Assembly (NCBI GenBank): GCA_934133005.1
Contig: CAKPAI010000001.1
Coordinates: forward strand, 186,001-250,000
Length of the DNA: 64,000 bases
From: an uncultured Clostridia bacterium
GTDB lineage: Bacteria; Bacillota; Clostridia; TANB77; CAG-508
Reading direction: 5' to 3'
The position numbers and the translations under genes are program-made. Numbering within the stretch: position 1 is the stretch's first letter; each line of letters opens with the position of its first letter. The notes under the pieces are model-generated. The model was not told the DNA's origin. It saw nothing but the letters and a program-made list of their open reading frames with translations, and did not search any database. Positions 19,382 through 29,706 of this stretch are shown here, one piece after another.

Positions 19382-20755
19382 TTACACATTTACACATTCC
19401 AAGTTATTCAAAGCTCTATCTGCTATATTTGAATACCTAAGTTTTTTATCAGCTATTTTCTCGCCTTCTAATTCTGGTAGAATTCCAAAATTTGCATTCA
19501 TTGGTTGAAATTTTTCATTTGGAGTTGAAATATATTCTGCTAACGCTCCTATCATTGTAAGGTCTGAAAATACAATTTTTCCATTTTCATTTAATTTTGA
19601 TGCCGCATTTATTCCTGCTACTAAACCAGATGAAATAGATTCTACATAACCTTCCACTCCTGTTATTTGTCCTGCAAAAAATACATTTGAATTACTTTTT
19701 AAGTTATATGTATTATCCAATAATTTAGTAGAATTTATAAATGTATTTCTATGCATTACTCCATACTTCATAAATTCAGCATTTTCTAGTCCTGGAATCA
19801 TTGAAAATACTCTTTTTTGCTCGCCATATTTTAAATTAGTTTGAAATCCAACTATATTATATATTGTTCCGTTTTTATCATCTTGTCTTAATTGCACAAC
19901 AGCATATGGCCTATATCCAGTTCTTGGGTCAGTGAATCCCATTGGTTTTAATGGTCCAAATCTTAGAGTATCTAATCCTCTTTTTGCCATTACTTCAACT
20001 GGCATACATCCTTCAAATATTTCTCTTTTTTCAAACTCATGTAAAGTTGCGACTTCTGCATTTACTAGTTCATTTACGAACTTTTCATATTCTTCCTTAT
20101 TCATTGGTAAATTAATATAACTTTTTTCCTCTGGTTCTTTGTAATTTTTTATCCATTCTTCTACATCTGCATCTTTAGGACGTTCTTGTTCATATCTATT
20201 TCCATAAAATGCAATATCAAAATTTACACTCTCCTTTGATACTATTGGAGCAGCAGCATCAAAAAAATGCAAATCTTCTTCACTAGTTACCTCGGCTATT
20301 TCCTTTGACAGACTTTCAGACGTAAGTGGACCTGTTGCAATAATTACAATATGATTTTTTATCAAGTCTTTCAAAAAAGTTTCTTTTCCAATTTCATTTC
20401 TTATTATCTCTACATTTTCCATATTTTCTAAATATTCAGTTACTTTTTTTGAAAATTCTTCTCTATCTACAGCTAGTGCTTGCCCTGCTGGAACTGCTGT
20501 TTCATCTGCTATTTTTATGAGTAATGAATCTAGCATTCTTAATTCTTCTTTTAAAAGTCCACACGCATTTGTATGCAAATTAGATTTAAAAGAATTACTA
20601 CATACGATTTCTGCTAAGTTTTTGTTTGAGTGTGCTGGTGAAAACTTATTAGGTTTCATATCATATAATTTTACTTTTATTCCTCTTTTAGCAATTTGAT
20701 ATGTTGCTTCACATCCAGCAAGTCCTCCACCTATTACGATTATCTCATTTTCCAT
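19382..20755 (-). CDS. trmFO: tRNA m5U54 methyltransferase TrmFO (folate/FAD-dependent)
   Basis: 457 residues. It begins MENEIIVIGGGLAGCEAT, a GidA-like dinucleotide-binding motif for FAD. VCSNSFKSNLHTNACGLLKEELR and PLKPMGFTDPRTGYRPYAVVQLR are family signatures. The enzyme methylates U54 in the tRNA T-loop using methylenetetrahydrofolate. I prefer the ATG at 20755, which has GGAG 9 nt upstream; another in-frame ATG lies at 20770. In many Firmicutes trmFO sits next to topA; here a SNF2 helicase and a kinase gene lie between them. Confidence 0.95.
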   Translation of the reverse strand: MENEIIVIGGGLAGCEATYQIAKRGIKVKLYDMKPNKFSPAHSNKNLAEIVCSNSFKSNLHTNACGLLKEELRMLDSLLIKIADETAVPAGQALAVDREEFSKKVTEYLENMENVEIIRNEIGKETFLKDLIKNHIVIIATGPLTSESLSKEIAEVTSEEDLHFFDAAAPIVSKESVNFDIAFYGNRYEQERPKDADVEEWIKNYKEPEEKSYINLPMNKEEYEKFVNELVNAEVATLHEFEKREIFEGCMPVEVMAKRGLDTLRFGPLKPMGFTDPRTGYRPYAVVQLRQDDKNGTIYNIVGFQTNLKYGEQKRVFSMIPGLENAEFMKYGVMHRNTFINSTKLLDNTYNLKSNSNVFFAGQITGVEGYVESISSGLVAGINAASKLNENGKIVFSDLTMIGALAEYISTPNEKFQPMNANFGILPELEGEKIADKKLRYSNIADRALNNLECVNV

Positions 20756-20788
20756 TTTACATTTCTCCATTTCCTAATTAAAATAAAT

Positions 20789-20824
20789 GAGGAACTTTTA
20801 TAGCTTTTGCTAGTAATGTTCCTC
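20789..20824 (-). terminator. terminator of the SNF2 helicase gene
   Basis: Arms GAGGAAC (20789-20795) and GTTCCTC (20818-20824) with an imperfect inner stem; on the minus strand it is followed by ATTTATTTT. Confidence 0.7.
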
Positions 20825-20829
20825 TTCTT

Positions 20830-23790
20830 TTAGTCAAATAGACTTAATATCTCCTCTTTAGAAAGTTTACTTATGAATGTTTGATTTCCTGATAATACAT
20901 TGTCAATTAATTTTTCTTTTCTTTTTTGAAGTTCATATATTTTTTCTTCAATTGAGTTTTTAGTAATTAGTTTATATACTTGAACATTTTTCTTTTGTCC
21001 AATTCTATATGTTCTATCCGTTGCTTGGTTTTCAGAAGATATATTCCACCATGGATCATAATGAATTACTACATCTGCACCAGTTAAATTTAGTCCAGTT
21101 CCACCTGTTTTTAATGATATTAGAAAAATCTTCTTATCAGGATTGTTGTTAAACTCATCAACTAAATTTATTCTCTCTGATACTTTGGTTTGACCAGTAA
21201 GTTTCATATACTCTATATTTTCTTTTTTTAATTCTTCTTCTAGAATGTCAAACATTGTTGTATAACCTGAAAATAATAATATTTTATGACCAGATGAAAT
21301 TGCATCTTTTACTATTTCTATACACTGATTTAGTTTTCCACTTTCACCTTCATAATTATCTAAAAATAAACTTGGATGACAACAAATTTGTCTTAATCTT
21401 GTAAGTAATGCTAATATTTTTATTCCACTTTTTTCTACACCATTTTCTTTTATTTCAGCCATTGCATTTTGTTTAGCTTTTGCTAAATAAGCAAGGTAAA
21501 TCTGTTCTTGCTCATCTGTCATTTGACTATTTAAAACTGATACAACCTTATCAGGAAGTTCTGTTAAAACTTCTCCTTTTATTCTTCTTAATACAAATGG
21601 TTCGATAAGCTTTCTTAATTTTTTCATAGCATACTCATCATTTTCTTTAACTATTGGAGTCTCATATAATTCTTTAAACTTTCGGTAACTAAATAAATAT
21701 CCAGGCATTATAAAATCAAAAATTGACCATAATTCTGAAAGTGAATTTTCTATTGGAGTTCCTGTTAATGCAAATCTTGTTTCAGCATTTATTTCTTTTA
21801 TTGCTTTTGCATTTTGTGTATTATTATTTTTTATATACTGAGCTTCATCTGCAACAATATACTTAAAACTATAATTCATTTCCTTATAAATGTCTATATC
21901 TCTTTTCAATAACTCATACGATGTTATTACTACATTAAATTTACTTATATCTTCTATTTGAGCTTTTCTCTCATTAAAATTTCCATGTATAACAATTGAT
22001 GTAATTCCTTCTGCAAACTTTTCAATTTCATTTTGCCAATTTAAACATAATGAACTTGGACATACAACCATTACAGGCTTTTTACCATCATTTTCTACAT
22101 ACTTACTTATTACACTTATTACTTGCAACGTTTTTCCAAGTCCCATATCATCTGCAAGTATTCCACCTAATCCGTAGCTATCTAAAGTTATAAGCCAATT
22201 TACACCTACTTTTTGGTACTCTCTTAAATCAGCTTTTAAAATTTTAGGCTTTTCAAATTCTGCTACATCTTTTTCATTTATACTTTCTACTAAGTTTTTA
22301 TAAGATGCATCTTTATTGACCTTTATAGACGTAGTATTTTCTAAAATTTTATCTAAATATAAAGATCTATACATTGGCAGGCTAAGACTTCCATTTTTTA
22401 TCTTACTATAATCTATATCAATATCTTCAGTTATATTATCTATAAACTTTAGTGTTTCATTATCTTCAAGTTTTATAAAACTTCCATCTTTTAGTCTATG
22501 ATACTTTTTCTTTAACTTATACTGTTTCATTATTTCTTGTAATTCAGATGGGTCAAAATATAAATTTGAAAAGTTTATATCTAACAAATTATTGTCAATT
22601 CTTACTCCTATGCTAACATTTCCAGACGATTTTATTTCTTTTGATTTGAATGTATCCGTTGCTAATATTTCAAAATTTTGCATATATATAGGAATATCTT
22701 CTGATAAAAAATTATATATTTTCTCTTCGTCTGCTAAAATTAATAAATGATTCTTATTATCTAACATAAAACCACTTTTTACTAACATATTTATTAGCTT
22801 TTCTTCTTTAATCCAATTTCTTGATACTGTGGTTTCTTTCTCTTTTAATGGATTTATTTTCTCATTTTCATATTCAAATTCAACAGAAGCAGTTATATAA
22901 TTTCTATTATCATAATCTAAATATAATTTAGCACATAACTCAACGGGAATAAATTTTTTTACTTTATTATACTCTTTTTCATCAATTATAATTTTATTTT
23001 TCATGTTTGCTTCAACCACTGAAAAAAAGTCAGTTAATTTACTTTCAGGAATTATAATTTCATTTGTAAAATTAAGTTTCATTATTTCAATGAGTTTTAA
23101 TACAGTTTTTTTATATTTTTCACTACATTTATATAATTTATCATCTAATAAAATATATGTATATTTTTTTCCATCATAAATTTTATAACTATACACATCA
23201 ATATTGGGAGTAACTTTATATTCATTATTTTCTATCTTCTTAAAATTAAATTCTATTTTAGGCTCTTTATTTTCAAATAGAATATTTTTCTTTTCAAGCA
23301 TATCTTCAAATGCTACTGTTTTTCCGTCCAAGGCATCAAAAAGCTCATCTAATCCAGAATTTGAAAGAGTTATGCTATCTTCCCCAAGTCTTTTTGTGTA
23401 ATAATTATATCCCGTTGATGCTTCATTTGCATATTTTATAATTTCTGCATATTTTAGTATAAAATCTAATAGTTTCTGGTCCTCTTTTACAAATTTTTCT
23501 TTTACATGTGTAAATTCTAGTTTTGAACCATATTTAAATTTTTCTTTATTCATAAATCTATCATAAAATTCTGGTAATGACTTTACTTTATAAAGTTGCT
23601 TATTTCCTATTTTTATTTCTATTTTTAATGAATTTATATATCTATTATAAATAATTTTAGGCTCAATATGAATTCCACCATCAAGCCCTTTTTGTTTCTC
23701 AATTTGCTTATTCTTTTCTTCTGTAATATTATAGAATTCTTTAAGTACTTGCTTTAGTACTTCATAATTTTCAGTATTAATTTCACTCAT
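20830..23790 (-). CDS. SNF2-family DEAD/DEAH helicase
   Basis: 986 residues. The N-terminal 500 residues match the bacterial SNF2-associated region in style (beta-rich, variable). The ATPase core has motif I ADDMGLGKTLQ (about 548-558), motif II DEAQYIKN, motif III LTGTPIENSLSELWS, and motifs V-VI LKTGGTGLNLTGAD and ATDRTYRIGQKKNV. These proteins translocate on duplex DNA and remodel protein-DNA complexes. The exact role in bacteria is unclear; RapA-like RNA polymerase recycling is one option, although the N-terminus is not RapA-like. The ribosome binding site is weak. Confidence 0.85.
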   Translation of the reverse strand: MSEINTENYEVLKQVLKEFYNITEEKNKQIEKQKGLDGGIHIEPKIIYNRYINSLKIEIKIGNKQLYKVKSLPEFYDRFMNKEKFKYGSKLEFTHVKEKFVKEDQKLLDFILKYAEIIKYANEASTGYNYYTKRLGEDSITLSNSGLDELFDALDGKTVAFEDMLEKKNILFENKEPKIEFNFKKIENNEYKVTPNIDVYSYKIYDGKKYTYILLDDKLYKCSEKYKKTVLKLIEIMKLNFTNEIIIPESKLTDFFSVVEANMKNKIIIDEKEYNKVKKFIPVELCAKLYLDYDNRNYITASVEFEYENEKINPLKEKETTVSRNWIKEEKLINMLVKSGFMLDNKNHLLILADEEKIYNFLSEDIPIYMQNFEILATDTFKSKEIKSSGNVSIGVRIDNNLLDINFSNLYFDPSELQEIMKQYKLKKKYHRLKDGSFIKLEDNETLKFIDNITEDIDIDYSKIKNGSLSLPMYRSLYLDKILENTTSIKVNKDASYKNLVESINEKDVAEFEKPKILKADLREYQKVGVNWLITLDSYGLGGILADDMGLGKTLQVISVISKYVENDGKKPVMVVCPSSLCLNWQNEIEKFAEGITSIVIHGNFNERKAQIEDISKFNVVITSYELLKRDIDIYKEMNYSFKYIVADEAQYIKNNNTQNAKAIKEINAETRFALTGTPIENSLSELWSIFDFIMPGYLFSYRKFKELYETPIVKENDEYAMKKLRKLIEPFVLRRIKGEVLTELPDKVVSVLNSQMTDEQEQIYLAYLAKAKQNAMAEIKENGVEKSGIKILALLTRLRQICCHPSLFLDNYEGESGKLNQCIEIVKDAISSGHKILLFSGYTTMFDILEEELKKENIEYMKLTGQTKVSERINLVDEFNNNPDKKIFLISLKTGGTGLNLTGADVVIHYDPWWNISSENQATDRTYRIGQKKNVQVYKLITKNSIEEKIYELQKRKEKLIDNVLSGNQTFISKLSKEEILSLFD

Positions 23791-23879
23791 TTTTCAATCC
23801 ACACTCTTATTATTTTACTAGCTTACTATTATATCTCATTTTATTTACGTTTACAAGTCACCTTTTTCATTTTGAACCA

Positions 23880-23915
23880 AAAAAGCTAAATAAATATAAA
23901 TTTATTTAGCTTTTT
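23880..23915 (-). terminator. terminator of the kinase/HD-GYP gene
   Basis: A perfect 15-bp hairpin, AAAAAGCTAAATAAA (23880-23894) and TTTATTTAGCTTTTT (23901-23915), with a T-run on the minus strand. Confidence 0.85.
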
Positions 23916-23920
23916 AGTTA

Positions 23921-26560
23921 TTAGTCTTTGTTTTCTTCATTTATTTGCTTTAATTCATCTTTTACCATTTCAAAAATATTTACAATTTTTGGATCAAACA
24001 TTCTTCCTGATTGATCTTTTATAAATTCTTCAACTTCCTTATATGGCATTGCTGGCTTGTATACTCTTGGATTTGCTAGAGCATCATATACATCAATTAA
24101 AGCCATTATTCTAGAAATTATTGATATTTCTTCACCTTTTAGTTTCTCTGGGTAACCTGTTCCATCATATTTTTCATGGTGGTGATATACTATATCTCTT
24201 GCATATTTTATAATATTATTGGAAAGTTTATTTCCATAAGTAGTGTCTAGTATATTTTTTCCTATAACTACGTGAGTTTTCATTATTTCATATTCTTCAT
24301 CAGTTAATCTTCCTGGCTTATTCAATATACTATCTGGGATACCAACTTTTCCTATATCATGGAGAGCAGCCGCCATTGCAATATCTTCAATAGTTTCCTT
24401 ATTAGTAAATCTTCCTTCTTTATAGAATTCCTCATATTTTTTTAGCATTACACGCATTGCTTTTCTTAATCTTTTTAAGTGCATTCCTGTTTCTTTACTT
24501 CTACTTGCAGTTACATTTACTAAGCTATCAAATAAGAAATTATAAATATCTTCTTTTTCTGCATTTTGCTTTTTTATTACACTTTCTAGATTTAATTCTC
24601 TATTTTTCTTACTTAAAATACTTTCTATTGCAATATAGCATTTATCAATTTCATTTTTCTCAATTATGTTTTCAATTCCTTCTTCTGCTATTCTTTCTCT
24701 AAATTCTTCATGTAATTTATTATTTATTAACACCACTGGAATTTTTGAAAAGTTTGCATTGCATTTTATATTATTTAATATTTTTAGCTCTGTATTTAAA
24801 TCTTCTAATTCATCTATAAGTATTACATCTATATTTCCAGTTTCCAATAAAATTTGAACATCTAATTCTGATCTTGTAGTAGCTACTACATATTTTTTAA
24901 CTAAATTACCTTTTATATACTTTAGCCTTTCATCACTATCTCCGATAAGTAAAACATGTTTTTTATCTTTTTCATCTATTTCTATATTGGGAGTTAAATA
25001 CATTTTAATTTTCTCTTGTAACTCTTCAGGCTTTACTGGTTTTTGAATATATCCTACTATATAGTTTTCATTTTCTTTGATTATCACATCTGTTACTACA
25101 GTAGCAGTTAATGCTACAATTGGAACATCTACATCCAAATCCTTCTTTAGAATTTTAGAAATTTCATAGCCGTTATATTTTGGCATATGAATATCCATCA
25201 AAATTAAATCATAGTATTTCTTTCCCACTTTTTTAATTTGTTTAATTGCTTCTATTCCATCTTTTGCAACTTCAACTTTATAACCTAAGCTTTCTATAAT
25301 TTTAGTAGTTATTTCAATATTCATATCATTGTCTTCTACTAATAAAATTTTTGCATCAGTTATTGCTTTTCCTTCACTTATGGCTTCTAGTTTTGCTTCA
25401 TCTCTTGCATTTTTTATTTCTTGCAATTCATTTATTTCATCTAACGTTTTGCCACTTTTATCAACAATTATATAGAAATAAAACTTACTACCTAAGCCTA
25501 CGCTACTTTCAACCCACATTTTTCCTTGCATATCTTCAACTATTTTTTTAGCAATTGCAAGGCCCATTCCTTTTCCTTCTCTTGTTTTTATTGTTGGATC
25601 ATCTACTTGTTGGAACTCTCTAAATATTTTAAGAGTATCTTCTTTCTTTATTCCAATTCCAGTATCTTTAATGCAGAACTGAAATTTATAACATACATTA
25701 TTTTCTTCTACCATCTTAGCATTTATTTCAATATATCCTCTATCTGTATATTTTATTGAATTTGCTATTAGGTTTGTAAATATTTGACTCACTCTTGCTT
25801 TATCAGCATAAATATTTACATCATCATTTATATTATAGTTAAAATAAATTTTTAAGTCCTTTTCTTTAGCTTTTTCTTCAAACATGTCAATTGATGTCTG
25901 TATACAATTTTTTAAATTAAAATCATCTCTTGTATTTGCTTCTGAATAACTTTTATCTGAAGATAAATCTAATATTCCATTTACCATCTCTAATAATAAA
26001 TTAGATGCTTCTTCTAATTTATTTATATATTCGATTTGTTTTTCATCTAAAGTAGTTTCCTTTAAGAAATATAACATACCAACTATTACATTTATTGGAG
26101 TCCTTATTTCATGAGATAAATTTGCTACAAATAAATCCTTTGACTTTAAATATTCGTCTTTTCTATCAATTTCTTCTAGCAACTCAATTTCTTTCTCAAA
26201 ATACTTATTTGTATCTTTTATATAGCAGAAAATTCGCTTCAATGAGGTTATATTATATGCAGCTACATACATTCTCACAATTCTGCCATTTCTTGCAATT
26301 TCTATATCATTTATAAAACAACCTTCTTCTAACACTGTATCAATTATTTTTTTATATAGTTCTTTATTTTCTTTTTCATTTAAAAGGTCTTGTAAATAAT
26401 GATATTTTTCATCTATATCATTTTTATTTATTGTTTCTATTCTTCCATTGTATTCGGCTATACAAATTATATCTTGAATTTTATTTAAAAATCCATCCAT
26501 TATCATTGGATTTATTGTTGGTCCTAATAATTTTTTCTCTTTACGTTTTCTAAAAAACAT
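23921..26560 (-). CDS. hybrid histidine kinase with two receiver domains and HD-GYP output
   Basis: 879 residues and soluble. A PAS-like sensor segment (about 1-120) leads to HisKA with the H-box LFVANLSHEIRTPINV (about 143-158) and a HATPase domain with GIGI, GKGMGLAIAKK. Receiver 1 is about 405-520 with phospho-acceptor LILMDIHMP; receiver 2 (about 525-645) is divergent (VILIDELED). The C-terminal HD-GYP domain shows HDIGKVGIPDSILNKP and HHEKYDGTGYP. HD-GYP domains hydrolyse cyclic di-GMP, so phosphorelay and c-di-GMP turnover would be joined in one chain. The input signal is unknown; there are no transmembrane segments. Confidence 0.9.
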   Translation of the reverse strand: MFFRKRKEKKLLGPTINPMIMDGFLNKIQDIICIAEYNGRIETINKNDIDEKYHYLQDLLNEKENKELYKKIIDTVLEEGCFINDIEIARNGRIVRMYVAAYNITSLKRIFCYIKDTNKYFEKEIELLEEIDRKDEYLKSKDLFVANLSHEIRTPINVIVGMLYFLKETTLDEKQIEYINKLEEASNLLLEMVNGILDLSSDKSYSEANTRDDFNLKNCIQTSIDMFEEKAKEKDLKIYFNYNINDDVNIYADKARVSQIFTNLIANSIKYTDRGYIEINAKMVEENNVCYKFQFCIKDTGIGIKKEDTLKIFREFQQVDDPTIKTREGKGMGLAIAKKIVEDMQGKMWVESSVGLGSKFYFYIIVDKSGKTLDEINELQEIKNARDEAKLEAISEGKAITDAKILLVEDNDMNIEITTKIIESLGYKVEVAKDGIEAIKQIKKVGKKYYDLILMDIHMPKYNGYEISKILKKDLDVDVPIVALTATVVTDVIIKENENYIVGYIQKPVKPEELQEKIKMYLTPNIEIDEKDKKHVLLIGDSDERLKYIKGNLVKKYVVATTRSELDVQILLETGNIDVILIDELEDLNTELKILNNIKCNANFSKIPVVLINNKLHEEFRERIAEEGIENIIEKNEIDKCYIAIESILSKKNRELNLESVIKKQNAEKEDIYNFLFDSLVNVTASRSKETGMHLKRLRKAMRVMLKKYEEFYKEGRFTNKETIEDIAMAAALHDIGKVGIPDSILNKPGRLTDEEYEIMKTHVVIGKNILDTTYGNKLSNNIIKYARDIVYHHHEKYDGTGYPEKLKGEEISIISRIMALIDVYDALANPRVYKPAMPYKEVEEFIKDQSGRMFDPKIVNIFEMVKDELKQINEENKD

Positions 26561-26628
26561 TGTTTTCTCCTTTGGTTTATTTCCAACTATATTGTAATAT
26601 AACCCAATTTTTTTTTCAAGATAATCAA

Positions 26629-26663
26629 AAAAATAAAACGATTTTTTGTATCGTTTTATTTTT
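26629..26663 (-). terminator. terminator of topA
   Basis: Arms AAAAATAAAACGAT (26629-26642) and ATCGTTTTATTTTT (26650-26663) end 3 nt from the topA stop codon. Confidence 0.9.
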
Positions 26664-26666
26664 AAT

Positions 26667-28727
26667 TTATAATTTTTTCTTTTTAGTTGTTTTCTTCTTA
26701 GTCTTGGCAGTCTTTTTTTCTTCTTTTACTGGTTCTGGTGTCCAAACTTCTCCCTCTTTAGGCTTATTCCATGAAATATAATTGCAACTTGCTGGATTAT
26801 TTTCACAAATATAATAATTTTTCCCACGTTTTGTTTTTCGTATTTGTACTCTTGCCTTACATACAGGGCATGGAGCATCTGCATAAACTATAAATGGTTT
26901 TACATTTTTACATTCAGGATATCCAGGACATGCTAAGAATTTTCCAAAACGTCCCATCTTTACAACCATCATTTTTCCACATTTATCACATGGAACATCT
27001 GATACTTCTTCTTTTAATTCTACATGTTCTAATTCTTTATCGACTTTTTCTAATTCTTCTTTAAATGTTGGATAGAATTCACGAAGCACCTGCTTCCATT
27101 CTTCTTTTCCTTCTGCAACATTATCAAATTCAGTTTCTATTTTTGCAGTAAACTCAAGATTTACTATATCACTAAAATTTTCAGTTAAAAGTTTGTTTAC
27201 AATCTCTCCAAGTTCTGTTGGAACTAATTGCTTTTTATCTTTTTCAACATATCTTCTTTCTAATATAGTAGTAATTGTTGGAGCATAAGTACTAGGGCGT
27301 CCTATTCCTCTTGCCTCTAAATCCTTTACTAAACTTGCTTCTGTGTATCTTGCTGGTGGCTCTGTGAAACTTTGTTTTGGAGTTAGTGATTTTTGTTTTA
27401 CTTCTTGGTTTTCTTCAAGTTTTGGTATAAAACTCTCATCATCTTCTGAGCTATTTTCATCATTTCCTTCAACATACAAAGTCATAAATCCCTTGAATTT
27501 TATACTTTGTCCACTAGCTTTAAAATTATAGTTATTTACTTCTATATCAACACTTACAGTGTCATAGATTGCAGTTTGCATTTGACTTGCTAAAAATCTA
27601 TTATATATTAACTTGTATAATTTATATTGGTCAGAAGTTAGACTTTCCTTTATACTATCTGGTGTTATATTGATATATGTTGGTCTAATACCTTCGTGTG
27701 CATCTTGAGCATCTTTATTAGTTTTATAATATCTATTTTCATAATATTCTTTTCCATAAGTATTCGTTATTTGCTCTTTTGCTGCAGCTCTTGCTTCGTC
27801 AGAAATTCTTGTAGAGTCAGTTCTCATATAAGTAATTAAACCTATGCTTCCCTTTTCAGGAATTTTTACGCCTTCATATAATCCCTGTGCAACAGACATT
27901 GTCTTTTTTAAAGTAAATCCTAATTTTCTTGATGCTTCTTGTTGCATTGTACTTGTTGTAAATGGAGGAGCTGGTGTTCTTTTTTTCTCGCCATTTTTTA
28001 CATTTTTAACTATATATTTTCCACCATCTATGCACTTTACTATTTCTTCTACTTCTTCTTGTTTATGAAGTTCTTGTTTTTTGCCGTCTTTACCATAAAA
28101 TTTTGCGTCAAATGTTTTTTTAGATTTTTCATCTAATAATTTAGCATATATATTCCAATATTCTTCTGGTACAAAATTTCTTATTTCATTTTCTCTATCA
28201 ACTATTAATTTTACTGCAACAGATTGTACTCTTCCTGCTGATAATCCAGGCTTCACTTTTTTCCATAAAAGTGGACTAATTTTATATCCAACTATCCTAT
28301 CTAAAACTCTTCTCGCTTGTTGCGCATTGGTTAAATTCATATCTATTGTCCTTGGTTTCTTTATTGAGCTTTGTACAGTTTCTTTTGTTATTTCATTAAA
28401 GGTTACTCTGCACACAGAATCTTCTGGTATATTCAAAATGTGTGCTAAATGCCATGCAATTGCTTCTCCCTCACGATCAGGGTCAGTTGCAAGATATACT
28501 TTTTTTGCATTTTTTGCATCTTTTTTTAGAGATTTTATTAAATCTCCTTTTCCTCTAATATTTATATATTCAGGCTCAAAATCATTCTCAATATCAACAC
28601 CAATCTTTGATTTTGGCAAATCTCTTATATGTCCCATAGATGCTACAACTTTTGTACTTCCACCTAAAAACTTTTTTATTGTATTTGCCTTAGCTGGTGA
28701 TTCTACTATTATCAATTTATCTGCCAT
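26667..28727 (-). CDS. topA: DNA topoisomerase I
   Basis: 686 residues. The Toprim domain starts KLIIVESPAKANTIKKFLG. The active-site Tyr lies in YMRTDSTRIS (about 298-307). LEARGIGRPSTYAPTI is conserved. Two C-terminal zinc-ribbon type topoisomerase fingers follow (CDKCGKMMVVKMGRFGKFLAC and CPVCKARVQIRKTKRG...C). A Lys/Thr-rich tail ends the protein. It relaxes negative supercoils. Length and domain order are normal for Firmicutes. Confidence 0.97.
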   Translation of the reverse strand: MADKLIIVESPAKANTIKKFLGGSTKVVASMGHIRDLPKSKIGVDIENDFEPEYINIRGKGDLIKSLKKDAKNAKKVYLATDPDREGEAIAWHLAHILNIPEDSVCRVTFNEITKETVQSSIKKPRTIDMNLTNAQQARRVLDRIVGYKISPLLWKKVKPGLSAGRVQSVAVKLIVDRENEIRNFVPEEYWNIYAKLLDEKSKKTFDAKFYGKDGKKQELHKQEEVEEIVKCIDGGKYIVKNVKNGEKKRTPAPPFTTSTMQQEASRKLGFTLKKTMSVAQGLYEGVKIPEKGSIGLITYMRTDSTRISDEARAAAKEQITNTYGKEYYENRYYKTNKDAQDAHEGIRPTYINITPDSIKESLTSDQYKLYKLIYNRFLASQMQTAIYDTVSVDIEVNNYNFKASGQSIKFKGFMTLYVEGNDENSSEDDESFIPKLEENQEVKQKSLTPKQSFTEPPARYTEASLVKDLEARGIGRPSTYAPTITTILERRYVEKDKKQLVPTELGEIVNKLLTENFSDIVNLEFTAKIETEFDNVAEGKEEWKQVLREFYPTFKEELEKVDKELEHVELKEEVSDVPCDKCGKMMVVKMGRFGKFLACPGYPECKNVKPFIVYADAPCPVCKARVQIRKTKRGKNYYICENNPASCNYISWNKPKEGEVWTPEPVKEEKKTAKTKKKTTKKKKL

Positions 28728-28794
28728 AGATATTTTCCTTTCTTCTTAAAATCATCAATTATTATACGCACTTTTTTATAGTCTTGTCAAGCAT

Positions 28795-28826
28795 AAAAAA
28801 CAAAAGGGGTGGCACCCGCCACCCCT
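28795..28826 (-). terminator. strong GC-rich terminator of the S1-like orphan gene
   Basis: A perfect 9-bp stem, AGGGGTGGC (28805-28813) and GCCACCCCT (28818-28826), followed on the minus strand by TTTTGTTTTTT. The stem is far more GC-rich than the other terminators here. A second small hairpin, CTATGC/GCATAG, lies at 28831-28848. Confidence 0.92.
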
Positions 28827-28860
28827 AATGCTATGCAAACACGCATAGAGCATATCTAGG

Positions 28861-29640
28861 TTACTTCAAGTATTCAGGAATCCTCAGTTTTATCTTTTTA
28901 CCAGATATCTGCTTTATTTTAGCAATAATAACACTCCCTTCAATAAAGCTTGTTACCTCCTCAGTGTAATCCAGAATTCCTACTACTTCTTCTCCGCAGC
29001 CCAATATGGTTGCAAATACTCCGTTTTCTATGGAATCATCTTTCTCCCCGACACGTACTCTCACATACTGCCCTTCTCGGCCAGTAAACTCTCTCCCGGG
29101 TACAAAGAAGCTCCCCCAGTATTTCATAATCCCTTTCTCTCTTCTACATCTGTTAATTATCAGTTCTACTTTGTCTCCAGGGATAAAAATTCTTCTTACA
29201 TCCTCAACTTTAGTTGCTGGTATTTCACCTCTTCCAACGCTTACAATATTACCCTGTTGCAATTTGCAAAAAGCAGCATAGTGATCACAACTGGCAATAG
29301 TTGCCGAAAATACTTTTCCTATCTTGATTTTTTCTTCTTCCTCTCTGAAAAAGCTAGAATGCTCCAGGGTAAATTCGCCTTCATAGTCTAATACTTTAAC
29401 GTACGTATCACTTAAAATGTTACGCATCCTCGCTTGATATTTTTCCTCACTCCTCCAGTAAGGATACACATCATCAAACCGAATTGTCGCCGAGCAGTCA
29501 TCAAAGTTAATTCTGATAACTTGTTCGTCATTCAGCCATTCAAGCATGTCATCTGTGACAAAAATTTTTACTTTCCGACTACATTTGTAGCCTTCAGTAA
29601 GCTTGTTTTTCATCATTTTTAAGCACAACCTTTCTCTCAT
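28861..29640 (-). CDS. S1/OB-like putative RNA-binding protein with foreign base composition
   Basis: 259 residues (a start at the ATG of 29616, with AGAAAGG 12 nt upstream, would give 251). The middle (about 115-185) has an S1-like pattern: GKVFSATIASCDHYAAFCKL, then GRGEIPAT and FIPGDKVELII. A second OB-like part lies at about 195-259 (QYVRVRVGE, IEGSVIIAKIKQI). No catalytic motif is seen. Bases are visibly richer in G and C than in murG and topA on either side, and the gene has its own promoter and terminator. It is likely horizontally acquired. The RNA-binding role is inferred. Confidence 0.65.
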   Translation of the reverse strand: MRERLCLKMMKNKLTEGYKCSRKVKIFVTDDMLEWLNDEQVIRINFDDCSATIRFDDVYPYWRSEEKYQARMRNILSDTYVKVLDYEGEFTLEHSSFFREEEEKIKIGKVFSATIASCDHYAAFCKLQQGNIVSVGRGEIPATKVEDVRRIFIPGDKVELIINRCRREKGIMKYWGSFFVPGREFTGREGQYVRVRVGEKDDSIENGVFATILGCGEEVVGILDYTEEVTSFIEGSVIIAKIKQISGKKIKLRIPEYLK

Positions 29641-29677
29641 GCGTTTTACACAGAATCAACCAATTCCGTCATACTTT

Positions 29678-29706
29678 ATGATAGCACCTTTAAGTCTTAG
29701 AGTCAA
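29678..29706 (-). promoter_or_regulatory. promoter of the S1-like orphan gene
   Basis: The -35 is TTGACT (29701-29706), the spacer 17 nt, and the -10 TATCAT (29678-29683). The -35 overlaps the murG stop codon. Confidence 0.75.
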
